In this document: in pieces, positions 48,213-60,751 of the stretch | Position numbering within the stretch: position 1 is the stretch's first letter | How the letters are laid out: every line of letters begins with the position of its first letter | Assembly: GCA_012728655.1 (NCBI GenBank) | Contig: JAAYEQ010000025.1 | Location: forward strand, 1 to 64,000 | Direction: 5' to 3' | Origin: Syntrophomonadaceae bacterium | GTDB lineage: Bacteria; Bacillota; Syntrophomonadia; Syntrophomonadales; DTU052 | Length of the DNA: 64,000 nt | Program-made: the position numbers and the translations under genes | Notes under the pieces: generated by a model | The model's database searches: none | What the model was told of the DNA's origin: nothing | Seen by the model: the letters and a program-made list of their open reading frames with translations, nothing else

Positions 48213-48236
48213 AAAAAAATTGGCGTCTATCGCCAA
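48213..48236 (-). terminator. Intrinsic terminator of rpoD
   Basis: Minus strand TTGGCG-ATAGA-CGCCAA followed by T-tract. Confidence 0.88.
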
Positions 48237-48256
48237 GCTCAAGGCCATTATGAGGG

Positions 48257-49342
48257 CTACTCAATGTAGTCCTTGAGCCTTCGGCTGCGTGAAGGGTGTC
48301 GCAGCTTTCGCAAAGCCTTGGCCTCGATCTGCCTGATCCTCTCCCGGGTAACCCCGAACTCCTGCCCCACCTCTTCCAGGGTTCTGGGTTTGCCGTCGTC
48401 CAACCCAAAGCGAAGGCGCAGCACCTTCTCCTCGCGTTCGGTCAGGGTCTCCAGAATACCGTCCAAGTGTTCCCGGAGGAGAACGAAAGAGGCTGACTCC
48501 TCCGGAGATTCCGCATCCTCATCAGTAATAAAGTCTCCCAGATGACTGTCATCCTCTTCTCCGATGGGCGTCTCCAATGAGACCGGTTCCTGGGCCACTT
48601 TGATTATCTCCATAACCCGCTCCACCGAGATATCCATTTCTTCGGCCACCTCGGCCGGCAGCGGTTCACGTCCCAACTGTTGGAGCAGCGTGCGCTGCAC
48701 CCGCGACAGCTTATTGATGGTTTCCACCATATGGACCGGGATCCTGATGGTCCGCGCCTGATCGGCAATGGCTCTGGTAATAGCCTGCCTGATCCACCAG
48801 GTGGCATAAGTGCTGAATTTGAATCCTTTCTTATAGTCGAATTTCTCTACCGCTTTCATCAGCCCAAGATTCCCTTCCTGAATCAAATCCAGGAAGAGCA
48901 TGCCCCGGCCAACATAACGCTTGGCAATGCTGACCACCAATCGCAGGTTGGCTTCCACCAGTTTCCGTTTGGCTTCCTCGTCCCCCTGTTCAATACGTTT
49001 GGCCAGCTCTATCTCTTCAGCCGCATTCAACAGCGGTACTCTGCCGATTTCCTTCAGGTACATGCGGACCGGATCATCGATCTCAATCCCTTCCGGAACT
49101 GCGAGGTCAAGGTCTTCGGTTTCGTGTTCCGGATGGTCCGTATCTTCCAAATCATCAAAGGTCTCAGGCGCTACCTGAATGCCGTGACTCTGCAGAGAAT
49201 CATATATCTCTTCAATGCGGTCGGGTTCCAGGCTGTATCCCTGCAATTCATCCATTATCTCTTCATAGGTAAGCATGCCTTTCTTCTTACCCTTTTCAGT
49301 TAGGCTGTTTATCGCTTCATCAAGTTTCTTCTCCATTTTCAT
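48257..49342 (-). CDS. rpoD: RNA polymerase primary sigma factor
   Basis: [62 protein letters not shown]. Confidence 0.97.
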   Translation of the reverse strand: MKMEKKLDEAINSLTEKGKKKGMLTYEEIMDELQGYSLEPDRIEEIYDSLQSHGIQVAPETFDDLEDTDHPEHETEDLDLAVPEGIEIDDPVRMYLKEIGRVPLLNAAEEIELAKRIEQGDEEAKRKLVEANLRLVVSIAKRYVGRGMLFLDLIQEGNLGLMKAVEKFDYKKGFKFSTYATWWIRQAITRAIADQARTIRIPVHMVETINKLSRVQRTLLQQLGREPLPAEVAEEMDISVERVMEIIKVAQEPVSLETPIGEEDDSHLGDFITDEDAESPEESASFVLLREHLDGILETLTEREEKVLRLRFGLDDGKPRTLEEVGQEFGVTRERIRQIEAKALRKLRHPSRSRRLKDYIE

Positions 49343-51155
49343 GAGATCCCTCCTTTCCGGCCCTTCCAAAAGTCATATCCCCCAGCCTGACGATGGACCT
49401 TAAAACAGAGAAAAAATCGCCGTTTAATTCAATTTCCGCGAGTTGTGCTCCGAATTCCTGCCACTGGGTCCTTTCACGCAATACCGTCTGCCGTCTTATA
49501 TAATGCTCGATCTCGTATGCTGTCAGCGGGTTTTCCTCCTCCAGCATACATATTCTGGCCCAAATGGCACTCATCGCATCATCGTTGACGATCTCTTCTC
49601 TAAAGCGGTACCGGGCCTCCCCTGGTTCGCCTGTTGAGCAAACGCTGTCAAAAGTCAATGCCAGGTTTCTCAGCGAAGGGTCAGAAAAGGTGTCAATTCC
49701 TAATTCTCCCTTGATTCTTAAATACAAATCATGATCGGCGATCATTCTAACCAGTAATCTTTCCTCAAAATGACGGCTTTCTCGTTTTTCTTCGCGTTTT
49801 CTATTATTTCTAAATACCCGGTTTCTATTCCTGATACTGCCAACTGTGCCGTGGTTCCTTTTCCAGGAGTTGAATTCCCGTTTAACGTCACCCTCAGGCA
49901 GATTTAAACGGTGCGCCAAAACATTGAGTTGCCTCTCCTGTGCCAGAACACTTTTGACTCGGTCAACCTCAGGAAACAGGCTCCAGAGAATTTCAACCTT
50001 TCTTTCCCAACTGGCGGCCAAACCGGATTTTAAGTAGTTTTGGAGCTTATACTCGGTAACGGTAACTCTATTATTCTGTACGAAATTCAAGAATTCCTCT
50101 TTTCCTTTTTCTCGAACCAAAATATCCGGATCAACCCCGGGCGGCAAGGGGATGACCTGCGCATGAATCCCTTCCTGCCGTAAAACATCCAGTGCACGCA
50201 GGGTTTCCCGCTGCCCGGCTTCGTCCCCGTCATACATTACCAGCACGGTTTCCGTATATCTTTTGATGAGTTTGGCCTGCTCCCGGGTAAATGCAGTGCC
50301 CAGGGTGGCAACCGCATTGGCAACACCACACTGGTGCAATGCCAGGCAGTCCATATACCCTTCCACCAGTATCACCTCGGAAGCTGAGCGAATGGCCTCA
50401 CGCCCATGATACAGTCCAAACAGGTGAAAACGTTTTGAAAAAACTCGGTTTTCGGCAGAGTTCAAATATTTGGGGCCGTCGCCGCAAATAAGCCGCCCAC
50501 CAAAACCTATTATCCTTCCGCTCAAGTCATGTATGGGAAATATTATGCGGTTGCGCAGGAAATCAATATATAAATCAGCCCGCTGACTTCTTCTTACCAG
50601 CCCTGATTCGGTAATGGCTTCAATGGGAAAGCCCCTCTTTAAAAGGTATTCTTCCAGTTGCCGCCAGTCATCAGGTGCATATCCCAGATAAAACTTTTCC
50701 ATGGTTTCAGGATCCACATGGCGCCGCCGGAGATACTCCCTGGCGGTCCTGCCGGAATCGCTCCTTAGAAGTTCATGGTAAAACCGGGCTGCCTCCTGAT
50801 TAATCTCAATAATGATATTGTCCCGGGCACTTTTGGCCGACGTACGTGCGGACTGATAGCGGCTGATATCGATACCGGCTCTATTTGCCAGGTACTGCAA
50901 GGCTTCCCGGAATTCGAGATTATCGTGCTTTTTGAGAAAAGTAAAAACGTTGCCGCCCTGGTGGCAGCCGAAGCAATAAAAAAGCTGCTTCTCCTGAGAA
51001 ACTGAAAATGAGGGGGTCTTTTCAGAATGAAAAGGACAGAGTCCCCAGTAACGGTTTCCGCGCCTGCTTAACTCGACTCTTTCCCCGATTATATCCACAA
51101 TGTCGATGCGTGATTCAATCTGTCTTATCAGATCGTCATCACGACCACCGTTCAT
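49320..51155 (-). CDS. dnaG: DNA primase
   Basis: [33 protein letters not shown] zinc-binding domain; [20 protein letters not shown]. Confidence 0.96.
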   Translation of the reverse strand: MNGGRDDDLIRQIESRIDIVDIIGERVELSRRGNRYWGLCPFHSEKTPSFSVSQEKQLFYCFGCHQGGNVFTFLKKHDNLEFREALQYLANRAGIDISRYQSARTSAKSARDNIIIEINQEAARFYHELLRSDSGRTAREYLRRRHVDPETMEKFYLGYAPDDWRQLEEYLLKRGFPIEAITESGLVRRSQRADLYIDFLRNRIIFPIHDLSGRIIGFGGRLICGDGPKYLNSAENRVFSKRFHLFGLYHGREAIRSASEVILVEGYMDCLALHQCGVANAVATLGTAFTREQAKLIKRYTETVLVMYDGDEAGQRETLRALDVLRQEGIHAQVIPLPPGVDPDILVREKGKEEFLNFVQNNRVTVTEYKLQNYLKSGLAASWERKVEILWSLFPEVDRVKSVLAQERQLNVLAHRLNLPEGDVKREFNSWKRNHGTVGSIRNRNRVFRNNRKREEKRESRHFEERLLVRMIADHDLYLRIKGELGIDTFSDPSLRNLALTFDSVCSTGEPGEARYRFREEIVNDDAMSAIWARICMLEEENPLTAYEIEHYIRRQTVLRERTQWQEFGAQLAEIELNGDFFSVLRSIVRLGDMTFGRAGKEGSHENGEET

Positions 51156-51169
51156 CCCGTTCCCCCCTT

Positions 51170-52168
51170 TCAACCCAGATCGGCCACCGACATCGGCAGA
51201 AAGTGGCTGCAAAAAAACCTGATGGCATAACGATCGGTCATGCCGGCCACAAAGTCTGCCGCCTCTCTCTCCCCCATAATAGTATTCTTGCCCTGCTGCC
51301 CGTTGACAAGTTCCGGTCTTTCCAAAATCAAATGGAATATCTTTTCGATGATGAAACAGGCTTTCTCTTCCTCTCGTTGGGCCTCAGCCCCCAGATAAAC
51401 CACGTTAAACAGGAAATCCCTGAGCTTTTGAGTGGCCTCCCCCACTTCGCGACTCATGGCAACCTTCGGTTTTCCCATGCTGTTCAAAATGGTATCCCGA
51501 ACCATGGTATTGATCCGTTCACTGTGTTTGCGCCCCAGGATTTCCAGGCAATCCTGCGGCAGATCCTCGATTCTGATCTTGCCTGCTCGCAGCGCATCAT
51601 CAATGTCGTGGTTTATATAGGCTATACGATCGGAGACCTTTACCACCATGCCCTCAAGGGTTTCCGGTTCCGCATCACCGGTATGTTTGAGTATGCCGTC
51701 TCTTACCTCATAAGTAAGGTTTAAGCCCTGATCGCCTTCCAAAACATCCACTACCCGGAGGCTCTGCTCATAATGACGAAACCCTCCCGGCAGCAAACGG
51801 TCAAGAGCTTTTTCCCCGGCATGTCCAAACGGGGTATGTCCCAGGTCATGCCCCAGAGCAATAGCCTCCGTCAAATCCTCGTTTAACCTGAGGGCTCTGG
51901 CAATGGTACGCGCTATCTGGGCAACTTCCAGCGTGTGGGTGAGCCTGGTCCGGTAATGGTCGCCCTCGGGGGCAATAAACACCTGGGTCTTATGTTTCAG
52001 GCGGCGGAAGGCCTTGGAATGTATAATACGGTCTCGATCCCGCTGGAAATCGGTACGAACCTCACAGGGAGGCAGATACCTCATGCGCCCTTTGGTATCC
52101 TTGCTCCTTACCGCATAAGGGGACAAAAACCGGTCCTCGAATTCCTGGTACTGCTCTCTGATATTCAT
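51170..52168 (-). CDS. dgt: Deoxyguanosinetriphosphate triphosphohydrolase-like protein
   Basis: [45 protein letters not shown] motif. Confidence 0.93.
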   Translation of the reverse strand: MNIREQYQEFEDRFLSPYAVRSKDTKGRMRYLPPCEVRTDFQRDRDRIIHSKAFRRLKHKTQVFIAPEGDHYRTRLTHTLEVAQIARTIARALRLNEDLTEAIALGHDLGHTPFGHAGEKALDRLLPGGFRHYEQSLRVVDVLEGDQGLNLTYEVRDGILKHTGDAEPETLEGMVVKVSDRIAYINHDIDDALRAGKIRIEDLPQDCLEILGRKHSERINTMVRDTILNSMGKPKVAMSREVGEATQKLRDFLFNVVYLGAEAQREEEKACFIIEKIFHLILERPELVNGQQGKNTIMGEREAADFVAGMTDRYAIRFFCSHFLPMSVADLG

Positions 52169-52794
52169 CCTCTGCCCACCCTGATGTTCCGGGTAGCGCG
52201 GGCCACTTGCACCACTCGTTTGGCCAGGACTTCGACCCGTTCCAGGGCGTGCACGTCCTCCAACGCAGGCCGATTGGCCATGGCTCCCAGGTGTCCACAG
52301 TCGTCGTCGATATACCCATCCCCCACCACCAACATACCGTGTACCAACATCATGTGATGGATTGCCTGCACCGCAGTTTCCTGCCCGCCATAGGGGCTTC
52401 CTCCTACGGCTATGGCTCCCCCCACCACATTAAGCAATCGTTTGCCGGAACGGAGAGAGCGGGTTTTGTCCCAAAAGGCTTTAAGCTGACCGGAAACGGT
52501 GCCAAAGTACACCGGACTCCCAATTATTATCCCATCTGCCCTTCCCAGGCTCTGCAGCGCTTTTTCCAGCGGTTTCCCCTCTGCACACCGGGACTGGCAT
52601 GGTGATTGACAATGGGTACAAAAGGGAGCTTTTAAGCCCTTCAACGCTTCACTGCATCGAATCAGTTCCACCTCGGCTCCCATCTCGGTGCATACCTTTA
52701 AGGCCTCTCCCAATAATACCGAGGTATTACCCTCCTTGTTGGGACTGCCGTTTATGCCGATGATCAACGGACGGTAATCCGTTATATGATTCAT
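52165..52794 (-). CDS. Flavodoxin-like NAD(P)H-dependent oxidoreductase (iron-sulfur flavoprotein-like)
   Basis: [43 protein letters not shown]. Confidence 0.88.
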   Translation of the reverse strand: MNHITDYRPLIIGINGSPNKEGNTSVLLGEALKVCTEMGAEVELIRCSEALKGLKAPFCTHCQSPCQSRCAEGKPLEKALQSLGRADGIIIGSPVYFGTVSGQLKAFWDKTRSLRSGKRLLNVVGGAIAVGGSPYGGQETAVQAIHHMMLVHGMLVVGDGYIDDDCGHLGAMANRPALEDVHALERVEVLAKRVVQVARATRNIRVGRG

Positions 52795-52982
52795 AACTCA
52801 CCTCCGATTGCATATCTTAATAAGTATACGCTTCCCACGCAATATGTTCCTCTTTAAAAATGATTTTGCTCCTCCTGGTCTGACCCTGCCGACAAAGTTA
52901 AATTTAGTATTTTCCATAATCGTAATAAATTTATGTGTTATAATTATCTAAAAATTTAAACTTTAAATAAGGGAGAGTTAAC

Positions 52983-54488
52983 GTGTCAGCCAACTTCCGA
53001 ATTATAGAAACCTTCGATGGATACTATCTTAAGGTTACCGGGAAAGTTGACCTTAATCTCCTCTCACAGGAACTCAAGCGGCACAATCTTGACGTTGATA
53101 TCAGCAAAATAATGCGGGAAGTGGTAAATGCCAGGGCAGGACAGGAAATCCTGCTGCAAGCAAAGCCCGAAGAATCAGGGGGTAAAATCATAATCACCGT
53201 GGCCCCGGGCAAGATGTCGGCTCTGCTCACCCTTAACATCCGACCCGGAGAAAAGGTGGCTCTGGATGAGGTATTTCAGAAGCTGAAGGAAAAGCAGGTT
53301 GTTCACGGAGTCAACCTGGAACGTATAAAAACCCTGGTCAATCTCAAGCGGCCTGCCTTTCGCGAGATAATCGCCACCGGGAATCCTCCTGAACCGGGTC
53401 TGGATGCAAGCATCGATTATGTATACCAACCACCCGAGCTCGATCCGGTACGGGTTGAAGACGGTTTTGCCTATGAACCCGGACACATCATACAGGTCCG
53501 TGAAGGTGATGTGGTTGCCCGGAAAACACCCGCCACTCTGGGGGTTTTTGGCTGCAACGTATTGGGCGAAATCGTACACCCCCTGCCGGGAAGAAACCTG
53601 GAATTCAAGGTGGGGCATTCGGTTACTGTTCAGGGAAATACGGCTCTGGCCGGGAGGGACGGGGCGGTAAAATGGGAAGAATCCGTTTTACATATAACCG
53701 ATCTCAATATCATTGAGGACGACCTGCAGACCGGAGCCATAGCAGCCGGAGGAATGGTTCTGGTTCTGGGCAATGTTGGCCCGGGTACACACATTCAAGC
53801 CCGGGATGATGTGGAAATCCGCGGTACCCTGGAAGGAGGCACCGTGATCTCAGCGAACGGCTCGGTATTCGTTAAAGGCGGCATTACCGGAGGGTCCCAG
53901 GTGAAAGCCCCCGGCAATGTAGAAGCACCGTTCATAGAAGAATCCACCGTAGCTGCCGGGCGAAACCTGGTAATCGACGATTATATCTTTGATTCCTCCC
54001 TGTCGGTAGGAAGAGCAGTTTATTTCAAAACGGTCAAGGAGTATAGGCCGGCAAACCGGCAGAAAAAATCCACCGACCCGGATAGAAAACAGGCCCTCGA
54101 GGAAGCGACTGCCGATGTACCCGCTCCGGCCAGGATGAAACAGATCTCCCGGGCCATGAAAGCCCTGGAACGCGAAATAAAGACATTCATCTCGCAGTTT
54201 ACGAACCTGAGCGGAAGAGAGGAATCCCGGCAGGAGTTACGAGAACAGATGGCCCGGTATTCAAAGCGGGTCAACAGCCTCCACCACTTGCGGCAGGAGC
54301 GCCAAAACCTGATAAACAAGACCGGGGGGCGGGGATTGGGCCTCCCGGGACTCCTCGCGAATGTGGGGGTGGAGTTCCACACCAGATACGAAGAGTTTTT
54401 GCTGGAACGGCCGGTGACCAATGCTACCGCTTTTTACAACCACCTTCGAAATAAGGTAGTGTTTATCGGTAAAGAGGCGGACTTGTAA
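52983..54488 (+). CDS. FapA-family (DUF342) protein
   Basis: GVFGCNVLGEIVHPLPGRN-like region; repeated GNV/GTLEGGTV beta-helix; C-terminal coiled coil. Confidence 0.85.
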   Translation: MSANFRIIETFDGYYLKVTGKVDLNLLSQELKRHNLDVDISKIMREVVNARAGQEILLQAKPEESGGKIIITVAPGKMSALLTLNIRPGEKVALDEVFQKLKEKQVVHGVNLERIKTLVNLKRPAFREIIATGNPPEPGLDASIDYVYQPPELDPVRVEDGFAYEPGHIIQVREGDVVARKTPATLGVFGCNVLGEIVHPLPGRNLEFKVGHSVTVQGNTALAGRDGAVKWEESVLHITDLNIIEDDLQTGAIAAGGMVLVLGNVGPGTHIQARDDVEIRGTLEGGTVISANGSVFVKGGITGGSQVKAPGNVEAPFIEESTVAAGRNLVIDDYIFDSSLSVGRAVYFKTVKEYRPANRQKKSTDPDRKQALEEATADVPAPARMKQISRAMKALEREIKTFISQFTNLSGREESRQELREQMARYSKRVNSLHHLRQERQNLINKTGGRGLGLPGLLANVGVEFHTRYEEFLLERPVTNATAFYNHLRNKVVFIGKEADL

Positions 54489-54636
54489 CCTCATCGGTTC
54501 CAACAAATCGCGGCAATAACAGACCGCGGGGTAAAAGCCGCGGCCTGTTGCCGTATTTAAGTCCCGTAGAATCTCACACTTACGCCGCTTTCGCGTTGTC
54601 CGTACCCTCTCGCCGATAATCTGCAATTACCAGGAT

Positions 54637-55620
54637 TTACATACCGGCGGCTCTTCTGACGGCTGCCTGGTGGGCACTGTCAACATGAGCCGGTGATGGC
54701 GCCCACTGGTTTCCGCCGTGGGTCATGCTGTTGAGGAAATGTATGCAGAAATGCCCCGGAAAATTGTTGTCCGCGATCGTTTTCGATCCATGAGGCATGG
54801 CGTGTTGGGAAGCCGCGATCCTTTGCCCCGCCACCGAAACAATTATGGCCCTGCGGGCCCAGCTCCATTGGCCGCCCCAGGTTGCCTTCATCTTGGCGGC
54901 GTCCGCTGCCGTCAGCGGCTCGCAATCCGCATGGTTGCTGCCCCCCATGCGCTTGACCTGCCATGTGGTTCCGGTGTCCAGGTCGGTAACGGTGGCAACC
55001 ATTCCCACTTTGAAGATGTTATTGACCTGGGACCAGTCGATTAGCTGCCCGTACCGGCTGCCGCGGCTGGGCTGTTCGGACGGAGTACTTGGGGGATTGC
55101 TGTTGCCGGGGTTGGTCGACGGGTTGTTGCCTCCCGATGTGGTGGGCTGACCGCCGCTTCCGGGTATTGCCAGCTTTTGCCCCACATAAATTATATCCGA
55201 GGTGAGGCCATTGGCCTGTTTAATGGCAGCCACGGTAGTGCCATAGCGCTTGGCCAGCAGCCAGAGAGTATCTCCGCTGACTACCGTGTGGGTAACCCCC
55301 TTTTGCGACACCAATTCCGTCAGTTTGGCTTTGGTATTGGGGCCGACAATCCCATCAACTTTAAGGCCATTGGCTTTCTGGAAAGACAATACAGCATTAA
55401 GGGTTTTGGGGCCAAAAATCCCGTCTATGCCGTATGTATTATAGCCAAGCCCGGTTAAGTCCCGCTGGAGCTCACGAACATCATCTCCCACGGTTCCTGT
55501 GTACAACAGCCTGTCCCCATAAGCGGCATAACAGCCGGTCACCGGCAGGAACAAGGCTGCAACCAGGAAAACCCCCATGAGGACTGATGTCAGCCTCCGC
55601 TTCATACGGTTTTTGTCCAA
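54637..55620 (-). CDS. Secreted peptidoglycan-binding/LysM protein with conserved C-terminal domain
   Basis: Signal peptide; LQRDLTGLGYNTYGIDGIFGPKTLNAVLSFQ; LysM HTVVSGDTLWLLAKRYGTTVAAIKQANGL. Confidence 0.88.
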   Translation of the reverse strand: MDKNRMKRRLTSVLMGVFLVAALFLPVTGCYAAYGDRLLYTGTVGDDVRELQRDLTGLGYNTYGIDGIFGPKTLNAVLSFQKANGLKVDGIVGPNTKAKLTELVSQKGVTHTVVSGDTLWLLAKRYGTTVAAIKQANGLTSDIIYVGQKLAIPGSGGQPTTSGGNNPSTNPGNSNPPSTPSEQPSRGSRYGQLIDWSQVNNIFKVGMVATVTDLDTGTTWQVKRMGGSNHADCEPLTAADAAKMKATWGGQWSWARRAIIVSVAGQRIAASQHAMPHGSKTIADNNFPGHFCIHFLNSMTHGGNQWAPSPAHVDSAHQAAVRRAAGM

Positions 55621-55813
55621 ACTATCTTCCCCTCCCTTTCAAGTAACTCGTACCTATCGTAACCCGGGTCCCGGTCCTGCCACAAACCCGGCCTGCCCGC
55701 CGGGGCGGTTTTCAGGGAGGAGCAGCCTTGAGGAGCAATTATTAACAAGGGGGTCCAAAATAATGGTCGGATTAACTTAATATAAGGATAAGATGGGCAT
55801 GCCTGGAAAAGAA

Positions 55814-55849
55814 ACCACAGAGACCCGGCTCCGGACCGGCCCCTGTGGT
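55814..55849 (-). terminator. Hairpin terminator downstream of the PPOX-like gene
   Basis: ACCACAG..CTGTGGT with T-rich minus-strand exit. Confidence 0.65.
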
Positions 55850-55861
55850 CACAAGATCACC

Positions 55862-56275
55862 CTAAAACCTGATAACACGCGGTTCAGATGTAAATGAGTA
55901 AAATGTGGCGGTAGCGTCTTTCAGATACAAGACTTCAGTATTATTGTCATCCGCTTTGTAAATTCCCTGCAATTCCGGATAAGCGTCCAACATGTGCTGT
56001 TTGGCTTCTATCCTGTCATCCCTCACCACGGTTGCCGACACCCGCAGCCATTGGTCGCCGTCGTAAGCACAGATTTCAATCTTGGGATTGGCCTGCATCT
56101 GTTTGGAAACATCCTTGACTTTGCCGGTCTGAATATAGAGCCGGCCTTCAAACAGGTCCACCGTCCCGAAGGGGCGTACCCGGGGCTGATCACCGTCAAC
56201 AGTAGCCAGGAAATAGGTTTTGCATTTCTTTAGAAAATCGTATACTTCTTTCACCGGAAATCCTCCCTTGTCCAA
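55862..56275 (-). CDS. Pyridoxamine 5'-phosphate oxidase-like FMN-binding protein
   Basis: TYFLATVDGDQPRVRPFGTVDLFEGRLYIQTGKVKDVSKQMQANPKIEICAY. Confidence 0.88.
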   Translation of the reverse strand: MDKGGFPVKEVYDFLKKCKTYFLATVDGDQPRVRPFGTVDLFEGRLYIQTGKVKDVSKQMQANPKIEICAYDGDQWLRVSATVVRDDRIEAKQHMLDAYPELQGIYKADDNNTEVLYLKDATATFYSFTSEPRVIRF

Positions 56276-56438
56276 CTTGAACTTTATCTCATTATAATCC
56301 CATAACCATTGCTGCCATCAATCGCCATCGGCATTGATAACAGGGAACAAAAACCGGTTAGCTTCCATTATAACCATTTACCTCTTTATGTATGTCCTTC
56401 TGCACATTATCTTTGATCGGCAGAACTGCAAACTAAAC

Positions 56439-56474
56439 AGGGTACTGTGCCCGATAAAGAGGCGACAGTACCCT
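56439..56474. terminator. Hairpin downstream of ppdK
   Basis: AGGGTACTGT ... ACAGTACCCT perfect 10-bp arms. Confidence 0.65.
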
Positions 56475-56539
56475 CCAAACTCTAAAGCTCCCGCCAACAG
56501 GCATTGAAAGCCGTATCCGCACTCTTGGGTTTGTTCCGC

Positions 56540-59185
56540 CTATTTCTCATTGATAATGGCCGCCTGAGCCGCCGCCAATCGCGCCACGGGAATCCGATAG
56601 GGCGAGCAGCTCACATACTCCAGATTCAGCAGATGACAGAACTCAATGGAACTGGGCTCTCCGCCGTGTTCCCCGCAGATGCCGACCAGGAGGTCAGGCC
56701 TGGTCTGGCGGCCCTTTTCCACTGCTATTTTCATCAAGCTGCCCACTCCCCGACGGTCGAGCACGGCGAAAGGATTATCCTTGATTATCTTTTTCTCAAT
56801 ATATATGGGGATGAATTTTCCTTCCGCATCATCCCGGCTGAATCCCAGGGTAGTCTGGGTAAGGTCGTTGGTTCCGAAGGAGAAGAATTCGGCTTCGGCA
56901 GCAATCTCATCGGCTACCAGACATGCTCTTGGCAGCTCGATCATGGTCCCGATCTTAAATTCAAATTCGATCCCGGTTTCCCTGGCAACCTCCTGATAAA
57001 CATCGAGGACTTCCTTCTTCATGGCTGCCAGTTCGTTAATGTCCATAACCAGCGGGATTTCTACCTCGGGAAGCACGTTGACTCCCTCTTTCTTCAATTG
57101 CGCCGTGGCTTCGAAAATAGCCCGCGCCTGCATGCGGTATATCTCGGGATAGGTTACTCCCAGCCTGGTGCCGCGATGTCCCAGCATGGGGTTGGCCTCT
57201 TGCAGGCTAACAACCTTTTTGAGCAGACGCTCCTTCTCCTCAATTAATTTAGCATCTCCGCCCCGGAAACGCAGTTCGGCTATCTCCAGCATCAACTCGC
57301 TATCATTGGGAAGGAACTCGTGGAGCGGTGGATCCAGAAGCCGGACCGTAACCGGCAGGGACTCCATCACCTTAAAGATCTCGTAGAAGTCTCCCCGCTG
57401 CATCGGGAGCAGCTTGGCCAGAGCCTGCTCTCGCTCTTCCAGGGATTCCGCCATGATCATTTCCTGCACAATGGGCAGGCGGTCCTGAGCCATAAACATG
57501 TGCTCGGTGCGGCACAGCCCGATACCCTCGGCTCCGAACTCACGAGCCTTCCGTGCGTCTTCGGGGTTGTCGGCATTGGCACGAACCGACAGCCGCTTGA
57601 ACTCATTGGCCCACTGCAACAGGGTCTCAAACTCAACACTGAAGGTCGGATCAATCATGGGCACCTCGCCCAGATACACGTTTCCGGTGGACCCGTCAAT
57701 GGAGATTATATCTCCCTTTTTAATTGTTATCCCGTTTACCGTAACTTCGCCCGCGTCGGCGTTTATCCTTAAGGCTTCACATCCGCAGACACAGGGTTTG
57801 CCCATCCCACGAGCCACCACGGCTGCATGGCTGGTCATTCCACCGCGGGCGGTCAATACCCCCTGGGCCTTGATTATGCCGTGGATGTCGTCAGGGGTAG
57901 TCTCATTTCGAACTAGGACCACTTTTTCCCCTTCATTGCCGGCCTTCTCCGCCTCGTCCGCATCAAAAACCACCTTGCCGGACGCTGCACCCGGAGAAGC
58001 CGGAAGCCCGCGGGCAATAACCTCAAGCTTGGCGTTGGGATCGATCTGGCGGTGAAGCAGTTGATTTAACTGCTCCGGTTCTACCCGTAACAAAGCCTCC
58101 TTCTTAGAGATCAGGCCTTCGTTAACCATGTCATAGGCGATCTTGACCGCAGCCCGAGCCGTACGCTTGCCGGTCCGGGTCTGCAGCATGTAGAGTTTTC
58201 CTTTTTCCACCGTAAACTCGACATCCTGCATATCCCGGTAGTGCTGCTCCAGGGTCTGGCAGGTCCGTACAAACTGGTCATATATATCGGGCAGTTCCTC
58301 CTTAAGCTTGCTGATGGGGAACGGAGTACGAATACCGGCTACAACATCTTCCCCCTGAGCGTTCACCAAAAACTCTCCGTAGAGTTCGCGCTCACCGGTT
58401 GACGGGTTGCGGGTAAAGGCCACACCGGTACCGGAATCCGCACCCATGTTGCCGAAGGCCATGGACTGGACATTGACCGCCGTGCCAAGATCATCGGAGA
58501 TCTTGTTGGCCTTACGGTATACTATTGCCCTCGGGGTGTTCCAGCTCTTAAACACCGCAATTATTGCCATCTCCAGTTGTTCCTGCACATCCTGAGGGAA
58601 CTCGCGGCCGGCAGCCCGGGTCACAATCTCCTTAAACTCATTGATTATTTCCAGCAGGCTGTCTTCAGGGATCTCATAATCATATTCGAGGTTCAGCCGC
58701 TTCTTGTAGCGTTCCATTACCCCATCAAACATCCCGTGCTCGACATCCAGGACCACATTGCTGAACATCTGGATGAATCGGCGGTAACAGTCGCGGGCAA
58801 ACCGCTTGTCACCGGTCAGTTTGGCCAAACCTTCAACCGCTTCGTCGTTTAATCCCAGGTTGAGAATGGTATCCATCATCCCGGGCATGGAAATGGCCGC
58901 ACCCGATCTCACCGACACCAGCAGCGGGTTATCGCGGTCTCCGAACTTCTTCCCGGTTTTCTCCTCTATCTTTTTCAGTGCCGCCCGGACCTCGTCCATC
59001 AATCCGGCGGGCAGTTGATTGCCGCTGCGATAATACTCATTGCAGGCCTCGGTGCTGATAGTGAATCCAGGGGGGACCGGCAGGCCGATCCTGGTCATCT
59101 CCGCCAGATTTGCTCCTTTGCCCCCTAGCAGTTCCTTGCTCAAACCGCCGCCCTCATCAAACAGGAAGACATACTTCTTAGACAT
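56540..59185 (-). CDS. ppdK: Pyruvate, phosphate dikinase
   Basis: [52 protein letters not shown]. Confidence 0.97.
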   Translation of the reverse strand: MSKKYVFLFDEGGGLSKELLGGKGANLAEMTRIGLPVPPGFTISTEACNEYYRSGNQLPAGLMDEVRAALKKIEEKTGKKFGDRDNPLLVSVRSGAAISMPGMMDTILNLGLNDEAVEGLAKLTGDKRFARDCYRRFIQMFSNVVLDVEHGMFDGVMERYKKRLNLEYDYEIPEDSLLEIINEFKEIVTRAAGREFPQDVQEQLEMAIIAVFKSWNTPRAIVYRKANKISDDLGTAVNVQSMAFGNMGADSGTGVAFTRNPSTGERELYGEFLVNAQGEDVVAGIRTPFPISKLKEELPDIYDQFVRTCQTLEQHYRDMQDVEFTVEKGKLYMLQTRTGKRTARAAVKIAYDMVNEGLISKKEALLRVEPEQLNQLLHRQIDPNAKLEVIARGLPASPGAASGKVVFDADEAEKAGNEGEKVVLVRNETTPDDIHGIIKAQGVLTARGGMTSHAAVVARGMGKPCVCGCEALRINADAGEVTVNGITIKKGDIISIDGSTGNVYLGEVPMIDPTFSVEFETLLQWANEFKRLSVRANADNPEDARKAREFGAEGIGLCRTEHMFMAQDRLPIVQEMIMAESLEEREQALAKLLPMQRGDFYEIFKVMESLPVTVRLLDPPLHEFLPNDSELMLEIAELRFRGGDAKLIEEKERLLKKVVSLQEANPMLGHRGTRLGVTYPEIYRMQARAIFEATAQLKKEGVNVLPEVEIPLVMDINELAAMKKEVLDVYQEVARETGIEFEFKIGTMIELPRACLVADEIAAEAEFFSFGTNDLTQTTLGFSRDDAEGKFIPIYIEKKIIKDNPFAVLDRRGVGSLMKIAVEKGRQTRPDLLVGICGEHGGEPSSIEFCHLLNLEYVSCSPYRIPVARLAAAQAAIINEK

Positions 59186-60002
59186 GACTTAACCCCCTAT
59201 AGTAGATTTCAAGAATTTTACTGGAAGTCTCCTCCACTGCCCGGTTGGTAACATCGATTACCGGACAGCCCAGTCGGCGCATAATCTTTTGAGCGAACTC
59301 CATCTCCTGCAGAATTCTGCTTTCATTGGCATAATTGGCGTCTGCCATCAATCCCAGGCTCTTCAACCGTTCTTTGCGTATGGACAGAAGCTGCTGGGGA
59401 TCTATGGTTAACCCAATAATCTTGCCCTTCTCCACCCGGAACAGTTCATCGGGCGGTGCAACCTCGGGAACGAGCGGTACGTTGGCCACCTTAAGCCGTT
59501 TGTGCGCCAGGTACATGGAAACCGGAGTCTTGGACGTGCGTGACACTCCAATTAGCACGATATCGGCGAGCATTATTCCGCGGGGGTCCTTGCCGTCATC
59601 GTACCTGACTGCAAAATCAATGGCTTCCACCCGGCGGAAATAGATCTCGTCAACCTTGCGCAGAATACCGGGTTCACGGTGAGGTTCCAACCCGGTAAAG
59701 CGTTCAATGGCTTCCATTATCGGAGATAAAATATCGACGACAATAACCCCGGCTGCGGTTGCTTTTTGCAGCAGATAATCTTTCAGTTCCGGCAGAACCA
59801 GGGTAAAGGCGATCATAGCTTTGGTCTCTTGGGCCTGTTCCACCACCCTGTCTATAGTATCTGTATCACCAACATTCGGTATCCTTCTGATCTCGATTTT
59901 GCCCGAGTCGAATTGGCTGGTGGCTGCTCTCACCACCATCTCCGCGGTTTCTCCAATCGAGTCAGATATTATGTAAATACCGGGAATGACTTCAGTCAAC
60001 AA
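59178..60002 (-). CDS. Pyruvate, phosphate dikinase regulatory protein (bifunctional kinase/phosphorylase)
   Basis: [40 protein letters not shown]; adjacent to ppdK. Confidence 0.93.
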   Translation of the reverse strand: MLTEVIPGIYIISDSIGETAEMVVRAATSQFDSGKIEIRRIPNVGDTDTIDRVVEQAQETKAMIAFTLVLPELKDYLLQKATAAGVIVVDILSPIMEAIERFTGLEPHREPGILRKVDEIYFRRVEAIDFAVRYDDGKDPRGIMLADIVLIGVSRTSKTPVSMYLAHKRLKVANVPLVPEVAPPDELFRVEKGKIIGLTIDPQQLLSIRKERLKSLGLMADANYANESRILQEMEFAQKIMRRLGCPVIDVTNRAVEETSSKILEIYYRGLSHV

Positions 60003-60656
60003 TCAAACCTCCTTAGCATCCTTATAAGCGAGGTCCAGGAACAGCCGTGCGATATTGGTCTTGGTGATGCGACCAACCACCTCCAGCTTCTCATTTCCCC
60101 GGTCATCAACCTTTGCCTTGACCACCGGCAAGCTGTCAATCTCATGGGTCACAATCTTTCTGGCGGCCTCGACCACCTTATCGTCCGGCGTACAGGTGAT
60201 GACATTGGGCATTCTGGTCATGATCACGCTTACCGGAACCTTGAACAGATCAGTCTGCCCCAGAGCAGTTTTTAGAAAGTCTTTCCGCGATACCACCCCG
60301 GCCAGGTAATTGTCTTTGTCGACCACATAGATGGTGCCCGCATCTTCGGTAAACAGAGTAACGATGCCGTCATAGATGCTGGAAGTCTCCGGGATGACTA
60401 CCGGCAGAGATTTGACATCTCCCACCCGGTACTTGTTCAGAATACGGCGGATGGCATTGTGAAAGCCTTCACTCTTATAGGTATACCCCACACGGGGTTT
60501 GGCTTCCAGGTATCCTGAAATAGTCAAGATCGCCAAATCAGGACGCAGAGCTGCTCGAGTAACATACAGCAGATCAGCAATCTTCTCCCCGGTAATCGGC
60601 CCATGTTTTCGAACAATCTCGATTATCTGCTCCTGCCGTTGAGTCAGGTCGAACAT
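60003..60656 (-). CDS. HTH/CBS-domain transcriptional regulator (CcpN/YqzB-like)
   Basis: N-terminal HTH LTQRQEQIIEIVRKHGPITGEKIADLLYVTRAALRPDLAIL; two CBS motifs. Confidence 0.88.
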   Translation of the reverse strand: MFDLTQRQEQIIEIVRKHGPITGEKIADLLYVTRAALRPDLAILTISGYLEAKPRVGYTYKSEGFHNAIRRILNKYRVGDVKSLPVVIPETSSIYDGIVTLFTEDAGTIYVVDKDNYLAGVVSRKDFLKTALGQTDLFKVPVSVIMTRMPNVITCTPDDKVVEAARKIVTHEIDSLPVVKAKVDDRGNEKLEVVGRITKTNIARLFLDLAYKDAKEV

Positions 60657-60751
60657 CGCTCCACCTCAATATGCTATACTTTTTGCTCCAAATAGCGTTA
60701 ATCATATACACTATATAGATTAAGTAATCCCTCAAACAATGTCAAAGGATT

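Noticed and set aside
51008-51724. 238-aa plus-strand ORF
   Set aside because: Antisense to dnaG/dgt
56504-57247. 247-aa plus-strand ORF
   Set aside because: Antisense to ppdK, no recognisable protein features
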